From: Luteibacter sp. SG786
GTDB taxonomy: Bacteria; Pseudomonadota; Gammaproteobacteria; Xanthomonadales; Rhodanobacteraceae
DNA: 64,000 nt
Assembly: GCF_011759605.1 (NCBI RefSeq)
Contig: NZ_JAAOYX010000001.1
Location: forward strand, 1,426,001-1,490,000
Direction of reading: 5' to 3'
Each line of letters begins with the position of its first letter. The stretch's first letter is position 1. Shown in pieces: positions 6,938 to 15,836 of this stretch. Under the pieces are notes generated by a model that searched no databases, was not told the DNA's origin, and worked only from the letters and a program-made list of their open reading frames with translations. The translations under genes and the position numbers were made by a program.

Positions 6938-7951
6938 ATGCGCAGACCCAGCCCGCCCGTCGTCGTTGCCGCCGTCATGCTCATCCTCATCGCGGGCGTG
7001 GGGGTGTGGTGGCTGCTGCGTCCGCGCGGGGACTCGCCCATCGTTCTCCACGGAAACGTGGATATCCGCCAGATATCCCTCGCGTTCAAGGTCAGCGAGC
7101 GCATCGGCGAGATGCGTGTGGAGGAAGGCGACCACGTGGCGCGCGGACAAGTCCTGGCCACGCTGGAATCCACGAGCCTGAACCTGCGCCTCGCCCAGGC
7201 CCAGGCGCAGGTGGCCGTCCAGAACGAGGTATTGCGGCGCCTTCAGGCGGGCAACCGACCCCAGGAAATCGCACAGGCCGACGCCAACATGCGTGCCGCC
7301 CAGGCGGACGCGCGCGTGGCTCGCCAGACCCTCGAAAGGCTCCGTGCGATCAGCCAGGGGACGGGCGGCCGGGCGGTGAGCCGCGAGGAACTCGACCAGG
7401 CCGCCGCCAACGCAAAGGCGGCCGACGCGAGGGTGGACGCCGTCCGGAAGGCGCACGAATTGTCGGTCGCCGGTGCGAGGGAGGAAGACATCGCGCAGGC
7501 ACGAGCGCAGCGCGATGCCGCCCAGGCGGAAAGTGCGCTGGCGAAACAGGCGCTCGAGGACGCGCAGTTGAAAGCCCCCATCGATGCCGTCGTGCGCAGC
7601 CGCATGCTCGAGCCTGGCGACATGGCGTCGCCCCAGAGGCCCGTCTATGCTCTTGCGGTGATCCACCCGAAGTGGGTGCGCGCCTATGTGTCGGAAGCGA
7701 ACCTCAGCCGGATCAAGCCCGGGCAAGCCGCGCGCATCACGACCGACAGTGCGCCGGATCGCCCCATCGACGGTCGCGTCGGGTATATCGCGTCGGTCGC
7801 GGAATTCACCCCGAAGAACGTCGAGACGGAAGACCTGCGCACGAGCCTGGTTTACGAGGTGCGCGTGAACGTGGACGATCCCGACGATCGCCTGCGACTC
7901 GGCATGCCCGCGACCGTGGTCTTGCCGGGAACCGTGGCCGCGAAACCATGA
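6938..7951 (+). CDS. HlyD-family membrane fusion protein of ABC efflux pump (YbhG-like)
   Basis: 337 residues. One N-terminal membrane anchor (8-27) is followed by a biotinyl-lipoyl-like half domain (VEEGDHVARGQVLATLES). A long alpha-helical hairpin rich in Ala/Gln/Arg heptads (about 80-200) then leads to the second lipoyl half (LKAPIDAVVRSRMLEPGD) and a beta-barrel domain. It should bridge the inner-membrane transporter and the outer-membrane channel encoded downstream. It is first in a five-gene operon; its stop overlaps the next start (ATGA at 7948-7951). Length and order match YbhG of the E. coli YbhGFSR exporter. Confidence 0.92.
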   Translation: MRRPSPPVVVAAVMLILIAGVGVWWLLRPRGDSPIVLHGNVDIRQISLAFKVSERIGEMRVEEGDHVARGQVLATLESTSLNLRLAQAQAQVAVQNEVLRRLQAGNRPQEIAQADANMRAAQADARVARQTLERLRAISQGTGGRAVSREELDQAAANAKAADARVDAVRKAHELSVAGAREEDIAQARAQRDAAQAESALAKQALEDAQLKAPIDAVVRSRMLEPGDMASPQRPVYALAVIHPKWVRAYVSEANLSRIKPGQAARITTDSAPDRPIDGRVGYIASVAEFTPKNVETEDLRTSLVYEVRVNVDDPDDRLRLGMPATVVLPGTVAAKP

Positions 7952-9729
7952 GCGACGCCTACGCCCTCGTTGCCAGCGGCATAGGCAAATCCTTCGCGGC
8001 TGCGAAGGGAAGCCCCGAAGTGCGCGCGCTGGACGAGGTGTCGATCGAGGTGGGCACGGGGGCGATCAGCGCGCTCGTCGGGCCGGACGGCGCAGGCAAG
8101 ACGACACTCCTGCGACTTGCCGCGGGCCTCATGGTCGCCGACGAGGGAACCATGATCGTGCTGGGCATCGACGCCGCACGCGATCCACAGGCCGTGCAGG
8201 ACCGGATCAGCTACATGCCGCAGCGCTTCGGCCTCTACGACGACCTGAGCGTGCAGGAGAACCTCGACCTCTACGCCGACCTGCACGGCGTGGATCGCGA
8301 AGCGCGCCGGACGAGGTATGCGCGGCTGATGGAGATGACCGACCTCGGCCGCTTTACCGGGCGGCCCGCGGGGAAGCTTTCGGGAGGCATGAAGCAGAAG
8401 CTCGGCCTGGCCTGCACGCTGGTCCGTTCGCCGGAACTGCTGCTGCTCGACGAGCCCACCGTGGGCGTCGATCCGTTGTCGCGCCGCGAACTGTGGGACA
8501 TCGTCGAGCAGCTCGTGCGCGAGGAGAACCTGAGCGTGCTCGTGAGCACGTCGTACATGGACGAGGCCGCACGCTGCGCCCGCGTGACGATTCTGCACGA
8601 AGGCCGCGTCCTCGCGGGCGGGACGCCGGAATCCATCCGCGAGACCGCGGCAGGGCTGTGCTTCGCCGCCACTCCGCCGGCCGGACAGGCACCACGTCAT
8701 CTGCAGGCCGCGTTGCTCGACGACCGCGCCGTCGTGGATGCCGTCCCGCGTGGGGGCAGGGTACGCGTGCTATGCACGGCGGAAGCCGTGGCAGACCGCG
8801 ATTCGCTTCCCGCGCCGCTGGCAGGAAAGGATGCGGTGGCCGTCGAGCCGAGTCTCGAAGACGGTGTGATGCTCGCGTTGCGTGCGAAGGTGCATCGCGA
8901 CTTCGCCACCGCAGCTGCCGCGGGGGCATCCGTGGCTCGCACGCAGAAGGGCGACGGCAAGGTCATCGAGGTGAACGACCTCGTGCGCCGGTTCGGCGAC
9001 TTCACCGCCGTGGACCGTACCAGCTTCAGTGTGGAACGCGGCGAGATCTTCGGCCTGCTGGGCCCGAACGGCGCAGGCAAGACCACGACGTTCCGCATGC
9101 TGTGCGGATTGCTCCCCGCCAGTTCCGGTTCCCTGCGTGTGGCGGGCTACGACCTGCGCAGGGCACGTGCGCGGGCGCGGCAGGAAATCGGTTACGTGTC
9201 GCAGAAGTTCGCGCTGTACGGCAACCTCTCGGTGGACGAGAACCTCAGCTTTTTCGGCGGTGCGTACGGTTTGTACGGCGCGCGCCTGCGCGATCGCATG
9301 GCTTCGGTGAAGGCGCAGTTCGACCTGAATGAAGCGTCGCGGACGCCTGCCGGCCAGCTGCCGGGCGGATTTCGGCAACGGCTGGCCATGGCGGCGGCCC
9401 TGTTGCACGAGCCCGAGATCCTTTTCCTGGACGAGCCTACGAGCGGCGCGGACCCGCTCGCGCGCAGGGAATTCTGGCGGCGGATCACCGCACTGGCCGA
9501 AGGTGGAACCACCGCCGTGGTCACCACGCATTTCATGGAAGAAGCCGAGTACTGCGACCGCGTCGTGATCCAGGACGAAGGCAAGGTACTCGCGCTCGGC
9601 ACGCCCGACGACATCCGCCGGCAGGCCGGAGAGGGCACCCGGGGCCAGCTGGACATGGAACAGGCCTTCATCGCCATCGTGCAGCAACACCGCAAGGGTG
9701 AGCGCGGCGGCGGACAGGAGGCCGCATGA
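7948..9729 (+). CDS. Fused double ABC ATPase of efflux pump (YbhF-like)
   Basis: 593 residues holding two nucleotide-binding domains in one chain. Domain 1 has Walker A GPDGAGKT (45-52), signature LSGGMKQKLG and Walker B LLLLDEPTVGVDP. Domain 2, from about residue 335, has Walker A GPNGAGKT, a variant signature LPGGFRQRLA, Walker B ILFLDEPTSGADP and the switch His in VVTTHFMEEAE. Domain 1 has VLVSTSYMDEA at the switch position, so its His is replaced by Ser. Site 1 may therefore be degenerate, as in many asymmetric ABC proteins. The start at 7948 overlaps the upstream stop; the frame is open further back but that part is a shadow of the fusion-protein gene. Confidence 0.92.
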   Translation: MSDAYALVASGIGKSFAAAKGSPEVRALDEVSIEVGTGAISALVGPDGAGKTTLLRLAAGLMVADEGTMIVLGIDAARDPQAVQDRISYMPQRFGLYDDLSVQENLDLYADLHGVDREARRTRYARLMEMTDLGRFTGRPAGKLSGGMKQKLGLACTLVRSPELLLLDEPTVGVDPLSRRELWDIVEQLVREENLSVLVSTSYMDEAARCARVTILHEGRVLAGGTPESIRETAAGLCFAATPPAGQAPRHLQAALLDDRAVVDAVPRGGRVRVLCTAEAVADRDSLPAPLAGKDAVAVEPSLEDGVMLALRAKVHRDFATAAAAGASVARTQKGDGKVIEVNDLVRRFGDFTAVDRTSFSVERGEIFGLLGPNGAGKTTTFRMLCGLLPASSGSLRVAGYDLRRARARARQEIGYVSQKFALYGNLSVDENLSFFGGAYGLYGARLRDRMASVKAQFDLNEASRTPAGQLPGGFRQRLAMAAALLHEPEILFLDEPTSGADPLARREFWRRITALAEGGTTAVVTTHFMEEAEYCDRVVIQDEGKVLALGTPDDIRRQAGEGTRGQLDMEQAFIAIVQQHRKGERGGGQEAA

Positions 9730-10850
9730 ACGGGGCGCGGCCCGACAGGCGCGGAGCGTTCCTGCGCCGGCTGGCGGCGCTGGTGCGCAAGGAGGTCAAG
9801 CAACTGCTGCGGGATCGCAGCAATCTCATGATGGGCATCGCACTCCCGGTGGTGCTGATCCTGATCTTCGGCTATGGGCTTTCCTTCGACGTGAAGAACG
9901 CGCCGCTGGCCGTGGTGATGGAAGACACCTCGCCCGCGGCCAACGACCTGGTGGCCGGCATGCGGCTGTCACCCTATCTCGACCCCAGGCCGGTGCACGA
10001 CATGCCCCGGGCCGAGCGGCTGATGCTGGACCGCGAGGTCAACGGCATCCTGCGCATCCCATCCGATTTCTCGCGGCGCCTCGCCCTGGGCGACGCGCAT
10101 CTTCAGCTCATCCTGCACGGCGCCGACGCCAACACGGCGCGTACCGTACAGGGATACGTGCAGTCGGCGTTGCAGCGTGCCGGCATGCGCGACGATGCCA
10201 TCGGTTCGGTTCGCCTCGAACAGCGCCTGTGGTTCAACGAGGCGAACACGAGCACCTGGTTCCTCGTGCCGGGTCTCGTCGTGCTCATCACCACGCTGGT
10301 GGGCGCGTTCCTCACGGCCCTCGTCATGGCCCGCGAATGGGAGCGCGGCACGCTGGAAGCCTTGTTCGTGACGCCGGTGCGCCCGGTCGAGATCCTTCTG
10401 GCCAAGATCATTCCTTACTTCGGCGTGGGCCTGATCGGCCTCGCCATGTGCCTGCTGGCTGCCCGCTTCCTGTTCCATGTGCCGATCGAGGGGTCGCTGC
10501 TCCTGATTCTGCTGGTATCGGTGTTCTATCTTTTCGTGGCGCTGGGCATCGGGCTGCTGATCTCGGCTGTGACAAAGAACCAGTTCACCGCCAGCCAGGT
10601 GGCGCTCATCGCGAGCTTCATGCCGGCGCTGATGCTTTCGGGGTTCATCTACGACCTGCGCAACATGCCGCTGGTGGTGCAAGGCGTTGGGCGCGCGCTG
10701 CCGGCCACCTATTTCCTGCAGACGCTGAAGAGCCTGTTCCTCGCTGGCAATCTCTGGCCGATGGTCCTCAAGAACTGCGCCATCCTGCTCGGATACGCGG
10801 TGGTGCTGCTGGCGGCCGCACGCGCGAAGACGCGGAAGCGCGTCGGATGA
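9726..10850 (+). CDS. ABC-2 type permease, first subunit (YbhS-like)
   Basis: 374 residues. An N-terminal amphipathic stretch containing RKEVKQLLRDRSNL precedes helix 1 (about 38-55). A periplasmic domain of about 120 residues follows, then five helices in the C-terminal half with the ABC-2 coupling motif REWERGTLEALFVTPVRPVEILLAK. Topology and length match YbhS/YhhJ-type permeases. It starts inside the stop of the ATPase gene (ATGA) and itself overlaps the second permease by four bases, so all four inner-membrane components should be made in step. Confidence 0.92.
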   Translation: MNGARPDRRGAFLRRLAALVRKEVKQLLRDRSNLMMGIALPVVLILIFGYGLSFDVKNAPLAVVMEDTSPAANDLVAGMRLSPYLDPRPVHDMPRAERLMLDREVNGILRIPSDFSRRLALGDAHLQLILHGADANTARTVQGYVQSALQRAGMRDDAIGSVRLEQRLWFNEANTSTWFLVPGLVVLITTLVGAFLTALVMAREWERGTLEALFVTPVRPVEILLAKIIPYFGVGLIGLAMCLLAARFLFHVPIEGSLLLILLVSVFYLFVALGIGLLISAVTKNQFTASQVALIASFMPALMLSGFIYDLRNMPLVVQGVGRALPATYFLQTLKSLFLAGNLWPMVLKNCAILLGYAVVLLAAARAKTRKRVG

Positions 10851-11974
10851 ACGCGCTGCTGGCCTTCCTGCTCCGTGTGGCGAACCTTTGCCGCAAGGAA
10901 CTCAAGGTGATCTTCAAGGATCCCGCCGGTCGGATCGTGCTGTTCGCGCCGGTGCTGGTGCAGTCCCTCATGTTCGGTTATGCCGCCACGCTGGACCTGC
11001 GCCAGGCGCCGTATGCGTTGCTCGACGCCGACCACGGGCAGGCCGCCGTGCGGCTGGTGGCGAGGATCGAAAGTTCGGGGGTGTTCCGCCGCGTGGCCAC
11101 CTTGCGCAACGAGCACGACATCGCGCCGCTCGTGAACGCGGGCGACGTCCTGTTCGTGGTGGCCATCCCGCCGCGGTTCGAGCAGCGGCTGGCCGCCGGT
11201 GAGGCGACCCCGGTGCAACTCATCCTGGACGCGCGCAACTCGGTCACGGCCGGTACCGCGGCGGGGTACCTGGGTGAGATCGCCGCGAGGTTCAACGCCG
11301 ACTGGCGCCTGGAGCATGGGGGCGGGGGAATGCCCATGACGCTGGATGTGCGCAGCTGGTACAACCCGAACCTCGAGACGCGCTGGTTCATGATGACGTC
11401 GATGATCGCGGTGCTGAGCATGTTGCAGACCCTCATGCTCACGGCACTGTCCGTGGCGCGCGAGCGCGAACAGGGAACGTTCGACCAGCTGCTGGTCACG
11501 CCCTGCACGCCGGCGGAGATCATGATCGGCAAGTCCATTCCCTCCATCCTCGTCGGGCTGACGCAGGCGAGCCTCGTGTTGCTGATCGCCACGTTCTGGT
11601 TCGGCATTCCCCTGGCGGGTTCCCTCTTCGAACTCTATGTCGCCCTGTGTGTTTTCATGGTGGCCTGTGTCGGCATCGGACTGGCGATCTCGGCCATGGC
11701 GGCCAGCATGCAGCAGGCCATGCTGTACACGTTCGTGCTGATGATGCCGTTGGTGCTTCTGTCCGGCATGACCACGCCCATTGCCAACATGCCTGTTCCG
11801 ATGCAATGGCTGACGGTGATAAACCCGGCTCGCTACGCCATCGACATGGTGCATCGCGTGTACCTGGAGGGTGCCGGTCTCGGTGCCGTGCTGGGCGACG
11901 TCCTTCCCTTGCTCACGATCGCTATCGTCACCTTGCCGCTCGCGGCATGGCTCTTCCGAAACCGACTCGTCTGA
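10847..11974 (+). CDS. ABC-2 type permease, second subunit (YbhR-like)
   Basis: 375 residues, a paralogue of the preceding permease with the same layout. It has an N-terminal CRKELKVIFKDPAGRIVL segment, one helix and a periplasmic domain. Five helices follow, with AREREQGTFDQLLVTPCTPAEIMIGK as the ABC-2 motif. The late helices read MLYTFVLMMPLVLLSGMTTPI. The start ATG at 10847 overlaps the upstream stop. The two permeases presumably form the heterodimeric channel driven by the fused ATPase. Substrates of related pumps include cationic drugs and dyes; nothing in the sequence fixes the substrate here. Confidence 0.92.
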   Translation: MNALLAFLLRVANLCRKELKVIFKDPAGRIVLFAPVLVQSLMFGYAATLDLRQAPYALLDADHGQAAVRLVARIESSGVFRRVATLRNEHDIAPLVNAGDVLFVVAIPPRFEQRLAAGEATPVQLILDARNSVTAGTAAGYLGEIAARFNADWRLEHGGGGMPMTLDVRSWYNPNLETRWFMMTSMIAVLSMLQTLMLTALSVAREREQGTFDQLLVTPCTPAEIMIGKSIPSILVGLTQASLVLLIATFWFGIPLAGSLFELYVALCVFMVACVGIGLAISAMAASMQQAMLYTFVLMMPLVLLSGMTTPIANMPVPMQWLTVINPARYAIDMVHRVYLEGAGLGAVLGDVLPLLTIAIVTLPLAAWLFRNRLV

Positions 11975-11986
11975 ACCGGTGCGCCC

Positions 11987-13474
11987 ATGCGAACCCCCGT
12001 CGTCATCCCGCTTTCCGTCCTGGCCGCCGTCGCGCTTGCCGGGTGCGTGGTCGGCCCGGACTTCAAGGCGCCGCGTACCGACGCCCCCGCGAACTGGACG
12101 GCCGCACGGGCGGGCGATGCATCGCTGCACGAACCCGTGCCTTCCGCCGGCGACGCAAAACCCTCGAACGAATGGTGGAAGGCTCTCGGCGATCCCACGC
12201 TGGACGAACTGGAAACCCGTGCCGCATCGGCAAGCCCGGACCTCCGGACCGCGGCGCTGCGCTTTGCCCAGAGCCGGGAACGCAGGCGCGCGGCGTCCGC
12301 CTCGTGGGGTCCGCGCGTCGATCTGAACGCCAGCGGGCAGCGGCAGCGCCCCAGCGAGAACGGCGCGACGAGCCGCACGATCAACGTGCTTGCACCCGCC
12401 GAAAGCCGCAAGTCGCTGGTTGAACTCCTCAGTCAGCCATTCGACACTTATGAAGCCGGCTTCGATACCTCGTGGGAACCGGACTTCTGGGGAAGGGTGC
12501 GCCGCTCGGTCGAGGCGGCGGACGCGGGCGTCGACGAAGCCGGTGCGCTCTTCGACGGGGCGCGCCTCGACATCGCGGCCGAGGTCGCCGCGCGCTATGT
12601 CGAATTACGGGGCGTACAACGACGGATCACGCTGGCACGACAGGACATCGGCGCCGCCACCGAACGCTTCAATCTCATGAAGGCGCGGGCGGATGGCGGC
12701 ATGGCCAGCGACCTCGATACGACGCGACAGCGGGCGCTGCTCGCCGATCTCCAGGCGAGGCTGCCTCCATTGCTGGAACGCGAGGCGGATACGCTGGACG
12801 CGCTGTCGCTGCTGTTGGGGCAGCCGCCCGGCAGCCTGCAGGCGATGCTTGCCGCCCGGGGAGACGGCGATACGACGTGGGCGCTTCCCGATCTTGCCCT
12901 TGGCCTTCCTTCCGAAGTGGCCCGCCGGCGGCCCGATATCCGACAGGCCGAAGCGCGCCTGCACGCCACCACGGCGAACGTCGGCGTCGCCGTCGCGGAC
13001 TTCTACCCTCGTATCACGCTCGGCGCCGGCTTCGCCTTCGAATCCCTGCATACCGGCGACTTCGGCGACTGGGGAAGCCGCCAGTGGTCGATCGGTCCGC
13101 GTCTCGACCTTCCGGTGTTCGACATGGGACGCCGGCGAAGCGTGCTGAGCCTGCGCAAGCTGGAACAGCAGGAGGCGGCCGTCGCGTACCAGCAGACCGT
13201 GCTCCGGGCCTGGACCGACATCGACAGCGCCCTGAACGCCTATGCCGCGGAGCGGCAGCGCAATGAACGGCTCGCCGAACGCGAACGCCTCGCCGCAGAT
13301 GCCGATACGCTCGCCGATGCGCGCTACAAACACGGCGAATCGAACTACATCGAGGCGCTCGATGCGCGGCGCAGCCTGCTGGGGGCCCGCAGTGACAAGG
13401 CCGATAGCGACGCACAACTTGCCACGCGCTACGTTGCCGTGTGCAAGGCCATCGGAGGCGGCGACCCGCACTGA
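11987..13474 (+). CDS. Outer-membrane efflux lipoprotein, NodT/OprM family
   Basis: 495 residues. A lipoprotein signal ends in the lipobox LAGC with the lipidated Cys at 20, followed by VVGPDFKAP, the usual mature start of this family. Two TolC-type repeats of long helices and beta strands follow (IAAEVAARYVELRG in repeat 1, VARRRPDIRQAEARLHATTANVGVAVADFYP in repeat 2). It should form the trimeric outer-membrane duct for the ABC pump encoded just upstream, 12 bases away. Having the duct gene in the same operon is less common for YbhFSR systems, which often borrow TolC. It makes this a self-contained tripartite pump. Confidence 0.93.
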   Translation: MRTPVVIPLSVLAAVALAGCVVGPDFKAPRTDAPANWTAARAGDASLHEPVPSAGDAKPSNEWWKALGDPTLDELETRAASASPDLRTAALRFAQSRERRRAASASWGPRVDLNASGQRQRPSENGATSRTINVLAPAESRKSLVELLSQPFDTYEAGFDTSWEPDFWGRVRRSVEAADAGVDEAGALFDGARLDIAAEVAARYVELRGVQRRITLARQDIGAATERFNLMKARADGGMASDLDTTRQRALLADLQARLPPLLEREADTLDALSLLLGQPPGSLQAMLAARGDGDTTWALPDLALGLPSEVARRRPDIRQAEARLHATTANVGVAVADFYPRITLGAGFAFESLHTGDFGDWGSRQWSIGPRLDLPVFDMGRRRSVLSLRKLEQQEAAVAYQQTVLRAWTDIDSALNAYAAERQRNERLAERERLAADADTLADARYKHGESNYIEALDARRSLLGARSDKADSDAQLATRYVAVCKAIGGGDPH

Positions 13475-13508
13475 CGTGCGCAGCCGGCCGCCTCGTGCCA
13501 CCTCGCCG

Positions 13509-15737
13509 TCAGAGGTCGAACGTTGCCGACACGTAGAACGTGCGGGGTGTGCCCTGCGTGAGGTACCCGCCGTTTGCCGATGCCCAGTAACCCTTGTTCG
13601 CCACGTTCTGCACCGTGAGGCGGAACGTGACCGGCACGCCTTCGAGGTGCGCGGTGGTGCGTGCGCCGATGTCGTAGGTGGTCCACGCGGGCACTTTCAG
13701 ATCGTTGGCGGCGTCGAGGTACTGGTGGCCCGTGCGTACCGCGCGCGCACTGAGGGTGATATCGGGCGAATGGGGGATGTCCCATTCGACGCCGGCGTTC
13801 GCCTGGAACCGCGGCACGCCGATGGCGTCGTTCCCGTCGTTGCTGCCACCCTGCGTCTTCACCAGTTCCGGGCGGATGTAGTTCGCACCGCCCAGAATGC
13901 GCAGCCCCTGCACGGGCTGGCCGAAGAAGCTCCATTCGACACCGCGATTGCGCTGCTCGCCGTCCACCACATAGGTGTTGGACGCATCGACATAGGCGCT
14001 GGGCTGCTTGATCTGGTATAGCGCAAGCGCGCTGCCGACCGTGCCGGCGTCCCACTTCACGCCGATTTCGTTCTGCTTGGACTTGTACGGTGCGAATACC
14101 TGGCCGGCATTGGTCACCGGAAGGTTGTTGAACGTGGCCGGCGCCTGATCGCCCTGCGTCAATGCTTCGATATGGTTGGCATAGACCGACCACTGATCGG
14201 CGAAACGGTAATTCACTCCGACGACCGGGCTGGTGGCGTAACGCTCGTATTCGGAGTTCTTCGCGCCGTCGACGCCATTCACCGCATAGTTGTAACCCAC
14301 CGTGTGCAGCTTCTGCCGGCGTGCGCCCAGGGTCACCTCCAGGGCGCCGTCCAGCAGGCCGAGCGTGTCGGACACCGCGACGCTTCGCAGCTGGTTGCGG
14401 CCGGTGACGCCGGGATCGGAGATGGGGCCCACGTTATAGGCGAAGTCCGGAACGGGCACATACGACGGCGCATAGAGATTGGTGTGGATCGGGTCCAGCG
14501 ACCCCGCGTAGGCGGCCTTCTTGCGGAAGGTGAGGGCGGAGAAACCGACGTTGACGCGATGGCTCACCGCGCCTGTGTCGAAGAACGCGTTGAAGCCCGC
14601 TTCCCCGGTGGCGGTGTCGGCGATGTACGGCACCGTGAACCGCGTTTCCGTGGCATTGCCGGCGCCGTCGACCAGGGAAGGGCTCACGTAATCGCCGTAT
14701 TCATTGCCGTGGTGCGCGCCTGCGGCCACGTAGCCAGTGAGCCAGGGCGCAATATCGTATTCCGCGCGCACCACGCCGAAGGTGTCTTCCAGAGAGGAAT
14801 TGGACCAGGGCTGGGCGTAGTTGGTTTTTGCCGAGGGAGCACGCGGCACGGAGGTGATGCCGGTGGTGTACACCACGGCACGGCCGCCGGTGATCACCTG
14901 TTTCTGGTACCCGACGTCCGTGGTGACCCGGAGCCTGTCGCCACGGTAATCGAACGCGACCGACGCCGCCGTGACGCGACGCTGTTCGCCGTCGATGGCG
15001 GTGTTGCCGTCGCGGTGCACGGCGTTAACCCGGATGCCGAAGGCATCGTTTGCGCCGAAGCGGCGGCCGATGTCGACGCTGCCACCCACCTGGCTGTCGC
15101 CACCCCAATCGAGGCCGACCCGGGTGATGGGCGTGGTTTCGGCACGCTTGGGGGCGATATTGATGTTTCCGCCGATGCCCGAACCGCCGGGACTGATCCC
15201 GTTGAGGAAGGCGCTGGCACCCTTGAAGACTTCCACGCGACTGATCAGCTCCGGCGCCAGGAGCTGGCGGGGCAGGAGCCCGTACAGTCCATCGAACGCG
15301 ATGTCGTCGCTGTATACCTGGAAGCCGCGGATGGTGAAGGTCTGCGAGAAATTGCCGAATCCGAAGCCGGTGCGCACCGCCGGATCGTTGGAGACCACGT
15401 CGCCGAGCGTGCGGGCCTGCTGGTTGCGGATCAGGGTTTCGGTGTAGCTGGTGATGGCGAACGGGACGTTCATCGCATCCTGGTTGCCCAGCACGCCGAA
15501 GCGCCCGCCGCGGGCCACCTGGCCGCCGGCGTACTCGGCCGTCGGCGGCGCGAGGTTGGCTTCTACCTGCACGCCGGACAGGGTCGTGGTGTTGTCACGC
15601 GCCTTCGACTGCTCGGCATCAGGCGCCGTGGCGGCATCGCTCGCATGCGCGGCCGCGACAAGGAACAGGCTGCCGGCGAGCGCGGCGCGAATGGCATGGG
15701 AGAGGGAGAAGGCGGTACGGGGCGGCTTGGGGGCCAT
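13509..15737 (-). CDS. TonB-dependent siderophore receptor
   Basis: About 742 residues. A signal peptide (cleaved near AAHASDA) is followed by a short TonB-interacting region, with TTTLSGVQVEANL resembling a TonB box entry. The plug domain (about 60-180) contains RTLGDVVSNDPAVRTG and FTIRGFQVYSDDIAFDG, plus ISRVEVFKGASAFLNGISPGGSGIGGNINIAPK. A 22-strand barrel ends in TFYVSATFDL. These plug motifs are typical of ferric-siderophore receptors (FhuA/FhuE type). I use the ATG at 15737; the ATG at 15791 would add 18 Arg/Ile-rich residues that disrupt the signal peptide. No siderophore synthesis or uptake genes are adjacent, so it may capture a foreign siderophore. Confidence 0.92.
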   Translation of the reverse strand: MAPKPPRTAFSLSHAIRAALAGSLFLVAAAHASDAATAPDAEQSKARDNTTTLSGVQVEANLAPPTAEYAGGQVARGGRFGVLGNQDAMNVPFAITSYTETLIRNQQARTLGDVVSNDPAVRTGFGFGNFSQTFTIRGFQVYSDDIAFDGLYGLLPRQLLAPELISRVEVFKGASAFLNGISPGGSGIGGNINIAPKRAETTPITRVGLDWGGDSQVGGSVDIGRRFGANDAFGIRVNAVHRDGNTAIDGEQRRVTAASVAFDYRGDRLRVTTDVGYQKQVITGGRAVVYTTGITSVPRAPSAKTNYAQPWSNSSLEDTFGVVRAEYDIAPWLTGYVAAGAHHGNEYGDYVSPSLVDGAGNATETRFTVPYIADTATGEAGFNAFFDTGAVSHRVNVGFSALTFRKKAAYAGSLDPIHTNLYAPSYVPVPDFAYNVGPISDPGVTGRNQLRSVAVSDTLGLLDGALEVTLGARRQKLHTVGYNYAVNGVDGAKNSEYERYATSPVVGVNYRFADQWSVYANHIEALTQGDQAPATFNNLPVTNAGQVFAPYKSKQNEIGVKWDAGTVGSALALYQIKQPSAYVDASNTYVVDGEQRNRGVEWSFFGQPVQGLRILGGANYIRPELVKTQGGSNDGNDAIGVPRFQANAGVEWDIPHSPDITLSARAVRTGHQYLDAANDLKVPAWTTYDIGARTTAHLEGVPVTFRLTVQNVANKGYWASANGGYLTQGTPRTFYVSATFDL

Positions 15738-15773
15738 CGGATGTCCAGTGGGCAATGCCCGAATGCGAATGCA

Positions 15774-15792
15774 AATGCGAACTGATCGCATT
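15774..15792 (-). promoter_or_regulatory. 19-bp dyad upstream of the TonB receptor, possible Fur-type site
   Basis: AATGCGA-N5-TCGCATT forms a 19-bp near-palindrome 36 bases upstream of the receptor start. Fur boxes are also 19-bp dyads beginning AAT, but their core is A/T rich (GATAAT repeats), so this is only a loose match. Tandem ATGC-containing hexamers lie between it and the start codon. Confidence 0.4.
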
Positions 15793-15836
15793 ATGAGGCA
15801 TCGCCCACGTGGTTGGCTAGGGACCCTCCGACCCGT

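Noticed and set aside
6913-7947. Open frame joined in frame to the fused ABC ATPase
   Set aside because: It is Arg/Gly/Ala-rich shadow sequence of the membrane fusion protein gene; the ATPase begins at 7948 with an ATGA overlap.
13429-15785. Long open frames on both strands across the TonB receptor
   Set aside because: They lack signal peptides or motifs and follow the receptor codon pattern in other frames.
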